The notes beneath the pieces are model-generated. The model was not told the origin of the DNA. It was given only the letters and a program-made list of their open reading frames with translations, and ran no database searches. 32,867 nt of DNA. It comes from Butyrivibrio sp. Its GTDB lineage: Bacteria > Bacillota > Clostridia > Lachnospirales > Lachnospiraceae. Shown here piece by piece: positions 25,012 through 32,759 of the stretch; position 1 is the first letter of the stretch; every line of letters begins with the position of its first letter. A program made the translations under genes and the position numbers. Location: contig JAKVKH010000041.1 of assembly GCA_022486625.1 (NCBI GenBank), forward strand, positions 1-32,867, in the 5' to 3' direction.

Positions 25012-27027
25012 ATGAGAATTACAAACAGAATCGTACATAACAATTCTCTTTATAACATCAATATCAATAAGACCAATGAAGATACATTAAATACCATGAC
25101 TTCTACCGGTAAAAAGATTACAAGACCTTCGGATGATCCAGTGGTGGCCATCAGAGCGCTCAGACTTCGCAGCAATGTATCACAGCTGTCACAGTATTAT
25201 GAGAAAAATTCCAAGGATGCAAAGAGCTGGCTTCAGGTAACGGAGGATGCGCTTTCCACAGTAACCAGTGTACTTACTGATTCTTCAAAGCAGGCAGTAA
25301 AGGGTTCCAATAAATATCTGGAGCTGGATGACCTGACGACTATAGTCACGCAGATGGATTCACTTTCAGATGAGTACTATGCCACAGGCAATGTGGATTA
25401 TGCAGGCAGATATGTTTTTACCGGATACAGGACGGATACCAGCCTGACATTTGATGCGAATACCACGAAGGACTATACCGGAATCAATGATGAATTCAAT
25501 GCTTCGGATGTAGGCACTTCGAACCGTGTGAATGGTTTATATAATATCACTTCAACCGTTAGCAGCACACCGGAAACGGAAGCAGCAATTACGCAGACAT
25601 CAGTGGGCCGGATCAGGCTGTCTTATTCTGATCTGAATGAGACCACGACCAGCGGGGTAAGCCTGAAATACCGCACACCGATGACCGTACCCGCAACGAC
25701 TTCACTTGCGACAGATGCGACCAATAAGGTGATTGCACTCAGCTTTAAGACTGACAGCGAGAATATCAGCGTCAATATTCCGACAGATGGAAATAAGGTC
25801 ACATTAAACGGTACAACCTATTCGGCGGAGATAAGCGATGGCAGTTATAAAGTAACGATGACAGGGACGGTTACAGCATCGTTAACAGTTTCTGCTGCAG
25901 GAGTGGTTTCCGGTCTGTCCGGGGCAGTGAAGTCAGCATCTGCGAATATTTCTGCAGAAACGATATCTACGGTCAGTTTTGAAACGGGTGCAGGGGCGGA
26001 CAGCATTAAAGTACCGGTTACAGGGGCGGCAGATCAGCCATATACGATGTCGATCAATTCTACAAAGGGAAATGCATATGCCGTAACGGTAAATACAGAT
26101 GGAACCTATACATTGACGTCCGGTACAACTGGCACCTATAACGTGATTCAGCTGACAGCGAACGGAAGTGCACATGCGTCCTATCAGGAAACGACAGTTG
26201 ATATTGCGGCGGATCATATGATTACGAGTAAAACATCCGAAGCAGATATTGATACAATTTACAATAAGCTGGCAACCGGAGGTTCAGAGACGGATAAATG
26301 CTACCTGAATACGGAAACCGGAGAACTCCTTCTGGGGAGCAATTTGAAAAATAAACTGTCAGGACTTACCGATATTACCAATGCAAAGACCATCGATGTG
26401 GTTTATAATAAGAATCAGTGGGCATCCGGTGATATCCGTCCGGAGAACCTTTTCCATTGTACCAGCGGCGGTGTTGTATATAATGGCGGCAGCAGCGATC
26501 ATATCATGGAATATGATGTCGGCTACAACCAGACAGTTGCAGTAAATACAACAGCAGACGAAGTATTCACGACAGGTGTGAAACGTGACGTGGATGATCT
26601 GCAGAGTACACTGGATCGGCTGAAATCCTTAAATACAACGCTGACAACACTTAAGGCAAATCTGGAAACGGCGTCCAGTACCGATAAAACAAATATACAG
26701 ACACAGATTGATGCGGCACAGAAAGCGTACAATTATCTTCGTGAAGACATGCAGACACAGTTCGAAAACAAGATTACCAGTACACAGAGTGCACTTGATC
26801 AGGCCAATGTTGCCGTGACCGAAAATGGTACCAGATCAAAGAGACTGGATCTGGTACAGAGCAGACTGCAGAGTCAGACTACCACGTTCAAGGAACTGCA
26901 GTCAGATAATGAGGATGCGGATCTGGCAGAGACTGCAACAAATCTTTCTACTGCAGAACTGACCTATCAGGCAGCCCTGATGGCAACGAGCAAGATTATG
27001 AAGACGTCGCTGATGAATTATATTTAA
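25012..27027 (+). CDS. flgL: Flagellar hook-associated protein 3, FlgL, with large inserted domain
   Basis: 671 residues, about twice the usual ~300. The N-terminal ~145 residues are standard FlgL (MRITNRIVHNNSLYNIN, STGKKITRPSDDPVVAIRALRLRS, YAGRYVFTGYRTD), and the C-terminal ~155 (VKRDVDDLQSTLDRLKSL ... ETATNLSTAELTYQAALMATSKIMKTSLMNYI) are standard too. Between them lie about 365 residues rich in Thr, Ser, Ala and Val with beta-strand-like character, presumably surface-exposed D2/D3 domains on the junction ring. The typical pre-C-terminal motif WASGDIRPENLFHC is retained near residue 470. ATG follows GAGAAAGG. It forms the junction with FlgK and the first flagellin subunit. Confidence 0.92.
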   Translation: MRITNRIVHNNSLYNININKTNEDTLNTMTSTGKKITRPSDDPVVAIRALRLRSNVSQLSQYYEKNSKDAKSWLQVTEDALSTVTSVLTDSSKQAVKGSNKYLELDDLTTIVTQMDSLSDEYYATGNVDYAGRYVFTGYRTDTSLTFDANTTKDYTGINDEFNASDVGTSNRVNGLYNITSTVSSTPETEAAITQTSVGRIRLSYSDLNETTTSGVSLKYRTPMTVPATTSLATDATNKVIALSFKTDSENISVNIPTDGNKVTLNGTTYSAEISDGSYKVTMTGTVTASLTVSAAGVVSGLSGAVKSASANISAETISTVSFETGAGADSIKVPVTGAADQPYTMSINSTKGNAYAVTVNTDGTYTLTSGTTGTYNVIQLTANGSAHASYQETTVDIAADHMITSKTSEADIDTIYNKLATGGSETDKCYLNTETGELLLGSNLKNKLSGLTDITNAKTIDVVYNKNQWASGDIRPENLFHCTSGGVVYNGGSSDHIMEYDVGYNQTVAVNTTADEVFTTGVKRDVDDLQSTLDRLKSLNTTLTTLKANLETASSTDKTNIQTQIDAAQKAYNYLREDMQTQFENKITSTQSALDQANVAVTENGTRSKRLDLVQSRLQSQTTTFKELQSDNEDADLAETATNLSTAELTYQAALMATSKIMKTSLMNYI

Positions 27028-27045
27028 CCACATGGAGGTTTTACG

Positions 27046-27513
27046 ATGAAATTACTTACGAAGATTTTCGGGGAAGCAGAGATTGATGACAGTAAGATTA
27101 TTACATTTCCAAAGGGAATTATCGGTTTTCCGCAGCTGACCAGATTTGCGCTGATGTACGATATGGAAAAGGACAGCCATTCTATTCAGTGGCTGCAGTC
27201 TCTTGATGAACCTGCATTTGCCATGCCGGTGATGGATCCGCTCCATGTGAAACCGGATTACAATCCGCAGATTGAAGACGATGTGCTGGAAGAGGTTAAG
27301 CCATTGACACCGGATAACATGCTGGTGATGGTAACGGTTACCGTTCCGCATGACCTGAAGCTGATGACTGTCAATCTGAAGGGACCGTTTATTATCAATG
27401 CCGATACCAGAATGGGCTGTCAGGTGATTCTGGATGAGGATGACTATGCTGTGAAGTTCCCGATTTATGACATTCTGCAGAAGCAGAAGGAAGCAGCGAA
27501 AAAGGAAAAGTAA
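27046..27513 (+). CDS. fliW: Flagellar assembly factor FliW
   Basis: 155 residues, normal length. The block ITFPKGIIGFPQLTRFAL and the LQSLDEPAFAMPVMDP region are diagnostic for FliW. FliW is an allosteric antagonist of CsrA and also binds flagellin, so that flagellin translation rises only when subunits are being exported. It sits immediately upstream of csrA (33 nt), as in Bacillus. ATG preceded by TGGAGG 8-9 nt upstream. Confidence 0.94.
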   Translation: MKLLTKIFGEAEIDDSKIITFPKGIIGFPQLTRFALMYDMEKDSHSIQWLQSLDEPAFAMPVMDPLHVKPDYNPQIEDDVLEEVKPLTPDNMLVMVTVTVPHDLKLMTVNLKGPFIINADTRMGCQVILDEDDYAVKFPIYDILQKQKEAAKKEK

Positions 27514-27546
27514 ATTCAGTTTGCGAAAAACGGAGGGACAGGCAGA

Positions 27547-27762
27547 ATGTTAGCATTATCGAGAAAAAAGAATGAAGCAATTATTATCAATAATAATATA
27601 GAAGTTACCGTGCTGGAGATCCGTGGAGATCAGGTGAAGCTGGGAATTGCAGCACCAAAGGAAATTCCGATTTACCGTAAGGAAGTATATGCGCAGATTC
27701 AGCAGGAGAATAAGGCATCAACGGATATGACCAATATGGATGAACTGAAGAAACTGATGTAA
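27547..27762 (+). CDS. csrA: Translational regulator CsrA
   Basis: 71 residues. MLALSRKKNEAIIINNNIEVTVLEIRGDQVKLGIAAPKEIPIYRKE-type layout (five strands and a C-terminal helix) is the CsrA/RsmA family; Leu4, Arg6 and the later Arg44 (YRKEVY) of the RNA-binding surface are conserved. It binds GGA motifs in mRNA leaders, classically blocking flagellin translation, and is titrated by FliW encoded just upstream. AACGGAGGGAC lies upstream of the ATG. The gene ends the fliW-csrA pair before a strong terminator. Confidence 0.95.
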   Translation: MLALSRKKNEAIIINNNIEVTVLEIRGDQVKLGIAAPKEIPIYRKEVYAQIQQENKASTDMTNMDELKKLM

Positions 27763-27778
27763 ACAGACGGATATACAG

Positions 27779-27815
27779 GCGCAGTGAGCGGATGATTTCA
27801 CTGCGCTTTTCTTTT
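27779..27815 (+). terminator. Terminator after csrA
   Basis: A perfect 9-bp stem GCGCAGTGA (27779-27787) / complement (27798-27806) with a 10-nt loop is followed by TTTTCTTTT. It ends only 11 bp before the start of the next gene, so the glycosyltransferase is either reached by read-through or expressed at lower level. Confidence 0.88.
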
Positions 27816-27826
27816 GAGGAAATAAA

Positions 27827-29008
27827 GTGAAAATTCTATATTATGACTGGAATGAATTTACAGGGAAAGACTGCAGGATGGTACTGGAGGAACTGGGACA
27901 TGAAGTGATTCCGTTCCGGTATGACTGGAACCGTCTGAATGAGGATCCTGGGTTTGAAACAGCGCTGCATAAAGAACTGACGGATGCCGGAACATGCGGG
28001 AAACCCTATGCATGTGCATTCAGCTTTAACTTTTTTCCGGTGGTGTCTGCAGCATGTGAACGTATGAATGTGGTGTATATCTCATGGATCTTTGATTCAC
28101 CGCATCTGCCGCTGACCTCCCGTATGGTACGTAATCATGTGAACAGAATCTGGATTTTTGACCGGGCAATGTATCTGCAGATGAAAAAAGAGGGAATTTC
28201 TACCGTGTTCTATTCCCCGCTTGGAGTAAACAGCAAAAGACTGCGGGAAGTATCAGGAAAACTGGATGAAATGCCGGTATATGAGCATGAGGTGACTTTT
28301 CTTGGAAGTCTTTATGACAATGAATACAATTTTTATGACCAGGCGGCAGAATATCTTCCGGAATATCTGCGCGGATATCTTGAAGGGGTTTTTGCAGCGC
28401 AGCAGCAGATTTTCGGAGCAGATCTGATCGGCGAAGAGAGTATCCTGCCGGCAGAGAAGATCAGAGAACTGAACCGGTATATGAAATTTGCTTTAAGCGG
28501 CAGCTATCAGATGAATCTGGATCAGGTGATCAGAGATATTCTGCGTAAAAAGGTGACACAGGAAGAACGCAGGAAACTTTTGGAAAGATTTGGAAAATGC
28601 TGTAAGCTGGATCTGTATACACAGGAATATTCTCCGGTGATTGAGAATGTATATGATCTTGGCAGAGCAGATTATATGAAAAAAATGCCAAGAATTTTTC
28701 ACAGGAGTAAGATCAATCTGAATTTTACCATGCGATCCATTCGCAGCGGAATTCCGCTGCGGGCACTGGACATTATGGCGGCAGGCGGTTTCCTGCTGAC
28801 TGGATACCAGCAGGAGCTTGAAGAATATTTTGTGAACGGGCAGGAACTTGTGATGGCAGGAAGCCCTGAGGAAATGCAGGAGCTGATTCTGTATTATCTG
28901 GAACACGATCGGGAACGGATGGAGATTGCACAGAGAGGACAGGAAAAAACACTGAACCTGTTCGATTACCGCATCCTTCTGAAAAAAATGATCGAAGAGA
29001 GCCTGTAA
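27827..29008 (+). CDS. CgeB/YkvP-type glycosyltransferase, possible flagellin-modifying enzyme
   Basis: 393 residues, cytosolic. The C-terminal domain (FHRSKINLNFTMRSIRSGIPLRALDIMAAGGFLLTGYQQELEEYF) is the Glyco_trans_1_2/CgeB pattern, where RALDIMAAGGF contributes to nucleotide-sugar binding; the N-terminal half has the DUF3880-like YISWIFDSPHLPL segment. The start is GTG at 27827 with GAGGA (27816-27820) 6 nt before. It lies in the flagellar cluster between csrA and flaG, directly after the csrA terminator. Sitting there, it plausibly adds sugar to flagellin or another filament protein; the donor and acceptor are unknown. Confidence 0.8.
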   Translation: MKILYYDWNEFTGKDCRMVLEELGHEVIPFRYDWNRLNEDPGFETALHKELTDAGTCGKPYACAFSFNFFPVVSAACERMNVVYISWIFDSPHLPLTSRMVRNHVNRIWIFDRAMYLQMKKEGISTVFYSPLGVNSKRLREVSGKLDEMPVYEHEVTFLGSLYDNEYNFYDQAAEYLPEYLRGYLEGVFAAQQQIFGADLIGEESILPAEKIRELNRYMKFALSGSYQMNLDQVIRDILRKKVTQEERRKLLERFGKCCKLDLYTQEYSPVIENVYDLGRADYMKKMPRIFHRSKINLNFTMRSIRSGIPLRALDIMAAGGFLLTGYQQELEEYFVNGQELVMAGSPEEMQELILYYLEHDRERMEIAQRGQEKTLNLFDYRILLKKMIEESL

Positions 29009-29039
29009 TGCTTTCTTCGATTATTTTTTGTCCGGCAGT

Positions 29040-29065
29040 TAAGATATCCGAAAAATATCCGATAT
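29040..29065 (+). promoter_or_regulatory. Candidate sigma-D promoter for flaG-fliD-fliS
   Basis: TAAG (29040-29043), a 14-bp spacer, and TCCGATAT (29058-29065) resemble TAAA-N15-GCCGATAA, with a few mismatches. It lies 126 bp upstream of the flaG ATG, in the spacer after the glycosyltransferase. Confidence 0.55.
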
Positions 29066-29190
29066 ATTGATTGGACGGGGTGAATACAGAGATGACACAG
29101 CTCCGTCATATTCGGATTATTGCTTTGAATACACTGACATATGGAATAGTCACATGGACGTATAAGGTCGCATACACGGAGGTGGTTACA

Positions 29191-29676
29191 ATGGGACTGG
29201 AAGTGGTTAAGGGATATGGAAATGTTTCAGCACAGCAGGTACAGAATATACAGCTGCAGCAATCCGGACAGGCAGCGGCGCATAGCGCAGCAACTGTGCA
29301 TAAAACACCGGTTGAAACGGGAGATATGGATCTGACGCAGAAGCAACAGGCGACGCAGGTACGACAGGATTCACAGGTTGAACAGGCGTCTGTACAGGAA
29401 AGCTTTACCACAGAAGAAAAGAATATCGCAAAATCGCTGGATGATGTAGAGCAGGAAAACGAGAAAATCCGTAAGGCAGTTGCGGAAATGAGTAAGAAAA
29501 TGACTTCCAATACGGAAGCCGTGTTCGGTATCCATGAAGCAACCAATACGGTGACCATCAAGATTGTGGATAGAGACAGCAAAAAAGTGATTAAGGAGAT
29601 TCCGCCGGAGAAGACACTGGATATGATTGCAAAAGTCTGGGAACTGGCAGGAATTATGGTGGATGAAAGACGCTGA
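29191..29676 (+). CDS. flaG: FlaG-family flagellar protein
   Basis: 161 residues. The C-terminal domain (VFGIHEATNTVTIKIVDRDSKKVIKEIPPEKTLDMIAKVWELAGIMVDE) is the conserved FlaG core; the first ~100 residues are low-complexity Gln/Ala/Thr-rich. FlaG influences filament length in several bacteria, and the gene normally precedes fliD, as here. I start at 29191 (MGLEVVKGYG), where GGAGG (29178-29182) sits 8 nt upstream; the longer frame to 29071 begins at TTG without a ribosome site and overlaps the promoter. Confidence 0.88.
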   Translation: MGLEVVKGYGNVSAQQVQNIQLQQSGQAAAHSAATVHKTPVETGDMDLTQKQQATQVRQDSQVEQASVQESFTTEEKNIAKSLDDVEQENEKIRKAVAEMSKKMTSNTEAVFGIHEATNTVTIKIVDRDSKKVIKEIPPEKTLDMIAKVWELAGIMVDERR

Positions 29677-29736
29677 CCGGATCCGCAGCGTTCTGGTACT
29701 GTGAAACACGGATCCTGATAGAAGGAGGTAAAGAAT

Positions 29737-31284
29737 ATGGCAGCATCGTCATTGATCAGAATGACAGGTCTGACGTCCGGCTTGGATACAGAGAGCATGA
29801 TTACTGCGCTTACCAGTACATACCAGACGAAGGTCGATACACTGACCGGAGAACAGAAAAAACTGACCTGGAAACAGGATAAATGGAAATCATTAAATAA
29901 AGATATATTATCGTTTTACAATGGATCTCTGAATACGCTGAAGTATTCTACCGCATATTCCAAGAAGACAACAACTGCTTCGAATACATCTGCAGTATCT
30001 GTTGTGACCGGTGACAGCGCAATGAATACCACACAGACACTGAGTGTGGATAAGCTGGCAAAAAGCGCCTATGCAACAGGCGGAAAACTTGCACTTTCAG
30101 GTACAGCCTCTTCTACCGCTATTACCTCATCCACAACAATGGCGGATCTGGGACTGACGGCAGACGGCACGCTGAAACTGACAATCGGGGGCAGCTCAAG
30201 TGATACTCTTTCTGTGGATGTGGCGACAACAGATACCATTTCCAGTGTCATGTCCAAAATCAACAGTGCAAAGTCATCTTCCACGAGTACAGGAGTAACT
30301 GCAAACTTTGATGCTTCGAATGGAAGGATCTATCTCTCTTCACAGACGGCAGGTACGGCAGCAGGTTTTGCCATATCCGGTGACAGCAGTTCGACTGTAC
30401 TGAGCGCGTTGGGGCTTGGCAGCAGTGTCAGCTATATTGCCGGACAGAATGGACAGATTACATTAAATGGTGCGGCGTATACCTCCACCAATAATTCCTA
30501 TACGGTAAACGGACTGACGATTACCGCGACAGCAGAAGCATCGAACATCACGCTGACAACCAAAAATGATACCAGCGGAATTTACAATTCCATTAAATCG
30601 TTTATTTCGGATTACAATAAGCTGGTAAACCAGTTTTCCTCTCTGTACAATGCAGACTCTGCGGATAAATACACCATGCTGACAGATGATCAGAAGGACA
30701 AGATGACAGATGATGAAGTGACAGACTGGGAAAATAAAATCAAGGGGGCACTTCTTCGCAAGGATGATACGCTCGGAACCGTACAGGATGCCATGGTGCA
30801 GGCGATGGCAAAATCATTTACTGTTACGGCTTCTGACGGAACAACATCCACCGCTTCACTTTCGACATTCGGAATCAGTACACTGAGTTATTTTGAGGCA
30901 GAGGATAACGAACGGAATGCATATCATATTGACGGCAATTCCGATGACAGTTCGACAAGCGGCAATACGGATCTGCTGGGGGCGGCGATATCGAGTGACC
31001 CGTCTAAGGTGCAGGATTTCTTCACGCAGCTGACAAAAAACCTCTATTCTTCAATGTCCGGGCTGATGAAGTCCACGGCCTACAGCAGTTCCTATACGGT
31101 GTATGAAGACAAGCTGATGGCTTCACAGTACAGTGCCTATACGGATCAGATTTCCGATGCGCAGAGCGCACTTGAGGAAAAGCAGGATTTTTACTATGAA
31201 AAGTTTGCCAAGATGGAGACCGCACTGACCAAGCTCAATTCTTCGAGTTCATCATTGTCAAGTATGCTTGGATCATCTTCATGA
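29737..31284 (+). CDS. fliD: Flagellar filament capping protein FliD
   Basis: 515 residues. The N-terminus IRMTGLTSGLDTESMITALTSTYQTKVDTL is the FliD_N motif; FNS-like FKSFISDYNKLVNQFSSLY and the C-terminal coiled coil (SDAQSALEEKQDFYYEKFAKMETALTKLNSSSSSL) mark FliD_C. The middle is Ser/Thr-rich and variable. FliD forms the pentameric cap under which flagellin polymerises; it is secreted without a signal peptide through the flagellar export gate. AAGGAGG precedes the ATG by 8 nt. fliS follows after 61 bp. Confidence 0.94.
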   Translation: MAASSLIRMTGLTSGLDTESMITALTSTYQTKVDTLTGEQKKLTWKQDKWKSLNKDILSFYNGSLNTLKYSTAYSKKTTTASNTSAVSVVTGDSAMNTTQTLSVDKLAKSAYATGGKLALSGTASSTAITSSTTMADLGLTADGTLKLTIGGSSSDTLSVDVATTDTISSVMSKINSAKSSSTSTGVTANFDASNGRIYLSSQTAGTAAGFAISGDSSSTVLSALGLGSSVSYIAGQNGQITLNGAAYTSTNNSYTVNGLTITATAEASNITLTTKNDTSGIYNSIKSFISDYNKLVNQFSSLYNADSADKYTMLTDDQKDKMTDDEVTDWENKIKGALLRKDDTLGTVQDAMVQAMAKSFTVTASDGTTSTASLSTFGISTLSYFEAEDNERNAYHIDGNSDDSSTSGNTDLLGAAISSDPSKVQDFFTQLTKNLYSSMSGLMKSTAYSSSYTVYEDKLMASQYSAYTDQISDAQSALEEKQDFYYEKFAKMETALTKLNSSSSSLSSMLGSSS

Positions 31285-31345
31285 AACAGCAGATCAGATA
31301 AACCATAAAGCAGATGATTAAAAATCAACAAAAGGAGACACACAT

Positions 31346-31750
31346 ATGCCAGTAATGAATACAACCTACCAGCAGGCTTTTGCACAGTATAAGAACAGTA
31401 AGATCCTGACAGCTTCCCCTGCGGAACTGACACTGATGCTTTACGATGGAACGATCAAGTTCCTGAACATTGCAGAAATTGCGATTGAAAAGAAGGATAT
31501 GGGTAAGGCACATGACAATATCATGCGTGCAGAGCGGATCATTGATTACCTGAGGGAAACGCTGGATATGCAGTATGCGGTTGCACAGGATTTTGAAAAC
31601 ATGTATTCATACATATCAAGGAGGCTGATTGAAGCCAATATCAGTAAGGATCCTGCAATTCTGCAGGAACTGAACGGACATATGCATGAGATCCGCGATA
31701 CCTGGGTGCAGGTTATGAAAATGAATCATATGATGGTAAAGGAAGCATAA
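31346..31750 (+). CDS. fliS: Flagellin export chaperone FliS
   Basis: 134 residues, the usual length and all helical. The motif TASPAELTLMLYDGTIKFLNIA is the FliS signature, with helices 2-4 (HDNIMRAERIIDYLRETLD and YSYISRRLIEANISKD). FliS binds the C-terminal helix of flagellin and keeps it unfolded for export. AAAGGAGA lies 10 nt before the ATG. A hairpin with a short T-tail separates it from the next gene. Confidence 0.94.
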   Translation: MPVMNTTYQQAFAQYKNSKILTASPAELTLMLYDGTIKFLNIAEIAIEKKDMGKAHDNIMRAERIIDYLRETLDMQYAVAQDFENMYSYISRRLIEANISKDPAILQELNGHMHEIRDTWVQVMKMNHMMVKEA

Positions 31751-31767
31751 ATTTCAGTTCAGAAGTC

Positions 31768-31814
31768 AGAAGCCGGGTGCTATACTGTAATACAGATAGC
31801 AAACGGCTTCTTTT
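31768..31814 (+). terminator. Hairpin terminator between fliS and the fliT-like gene
   Basis: AGAAGCCG (31768-31775) pairs with CGGCTTCT (31804-31811), with inner GCTAT/ATAGC and CTGTA/TACAG stems and a TTTTA tail. This gives a long composite stem of about 18 bp. It probably terminates the flaG-fliD-fliS transcript partly, because the next gene starts only 21 bp later. Confidence 0.65.
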
Positions 31815-31834
31815 ATGGTAAACGGAGGATGAGT

Positions 31835-32314
31835 ATGACAGAGTCATATCTGGATATGATGCAGGAGAGTCTGCAGAAGAAAATCAGTGTACTGAAAAGA
31901 ATTGAAAAGGAAAATGAACTTCAGCGGCAGATTCTGGAAAAACCGGAAAATGTAGATACAGAAGCATTTGACCAGGCAGTAGAACGAAAGGGAAAAATGA
32001 TTGATGAGCTGACAGAGCTCAATGACGGGTTTCAGTCCTTATATGATCACATTAAACCGGAGATTGAACAGAACCGGAATAAATATAAAAATGAAATTCA
32101 GATCATGCAGGAGATGATCCGGGAGATTACGACGCTCAGCAGCAGTCTGGAAGCTGAAGAAATGAGAAATAAAAAAATGGCGGATGCATACTTTTCCGAG
32201 ACCAGAAAGCAGTATAAAAACGGAAAACGAAGTGCAAAGGTCGCACTGGACTATTATCAGAACATGAATAAATCCAAGAGTGTACAGCCGCAGTTTATTG
32301 ATCAGAAAAACTGA
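31835..32314 (+). CDS. FliT/FlgN-like flagellar coiled-coil protein
   Basis: 159 residues, nearly all helical with two long coiled-coil stretches (about 8-90 and 95-140) and a basic C-terminus. I see no clear family motif, but a small helical protein of this kind commonly follows fliS and is annotated as FliT or FlgN-like chaperone. The ATG at 31835 is preferred to 31829 because GGAGG (31824-31828) touches the earlier one directly and is 6 nt from the later. It ends 31 nt before the flagellin sigma-D promoter. Its partner (FliD, FlgK or another) cannot be judged from the sequence. Confidence 0.72.
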   Translation: MTESYLDMMQESLQKKISVLKRIEKENELQRQILEKPENVDTEAFDQAVERKGKMIDELTELNDGFQSLYDHIKPEIEQNRNKYKNEIQIMQEMIREITTLSSSLEAEEMRNKKMADAYFSETRKQYKNGKRSAKVALDYYQNMNKSKSVQPQFIDQKN

Positions 32315-32345
32315 ACAGAAAAATACAGAAAATACATTTTTGCTA

Positions 32346-32372
32346 TAAAATATTTCACTGAATCGCCGATAT
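32346..32372 (+). promoter_or_regulatory. Sigma-D (sigma-28) promoter of flagellin
   Basis: TAAA (32346-32349), 15-bp spacer, GCCGATAT (32365-32372): seven of eight bases match the -10 consensus GCCGATAA, with an exact -35 core. It is the best sigma-28 site in the window and is set for high flagellin expression; the leader to the ATG is about 105 nt. Confidence 0.9.
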
Positions 32373-32379
32373 ATGTTGT

Positions 32380-32483
32380 GTAAGACAAAAAGAAAGCAGC
32401 CAGGAAAGGAATCCGCGTTACGGCCGCATGAAAAAAGGAATGGGCAGCAGGGACGCGGGCTCTGATTCAAGGAGGAAAATACT
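32380..32483 (+). promoter_or_regulatory. Flagellin leader with multiple GGA (CsrA-type) motifs
   Basis: GGA occurs at 32403, 32408, 32437, 32451 and twice in the ribosome binding site GGAGGA (32471-32476). CCGCG (32413-32417) can pair with CGCGG (32454-32458), placing the 32437 AAGGA in a loop. Repeated GGA motifs with one over the Shine-Dalgarno are the pattern used by CsrA in the B. subtilis hag leader, and csrA/fliW lie in this cluster. Confidence 0.5.
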
Positions 32484-32759
32484 ATGGTAGTACAACACAA
32501 CATGACCGCAGCAAACAGTAACAGAATGTTAGGCATCACAACGGCGCAGCAGGCAAAGTCATCCGAGAAACTGGCTTCCGGATATAAGATCAATCGTGCG
32601 GCAGATGATGCAGCAGGACTCTCCATCAGTGAGAAGATGAGACGTCAGATCAGAGGTCTTACACAGGCTTCATCCAATGCACAGGATGGTATCTCCATGG
32701 TGCAGACAGCTGAAGGTGCACTTGGTGAAGTACATGATATGCCAATGTCATTTAGATAA
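32484..32759 (+). pseudogene. fliC: Flagellin, N-terminal fragment interrupted
   Basis: Only 91 codons. The first ~85 are a normal flagellin N-terminus ([67 protein letters not shown]), that is, the D0/D1 helix. After GEVHDM the frame reads PMSFR and stops at 32757-32759, where flagellins continue with LQRMNELA-like sequence. The promoter, leader and ribosome site AAGGAGGAAAA are intact. The break is therefore an insertion or rearrangement, not gradual decay; the rest of the gene is outside the window. If real, this copy cannot make filament. Confidence 0.85.

Noticed and set aside
32484..32759. Invertible-segment phase variation of flagellin as the cause of truncation
   Set aside because: No inverted repeats or recombinase gene are visible at the junction within the window; an insertion-sequence end fits better, though the data end too soon to exclude it.
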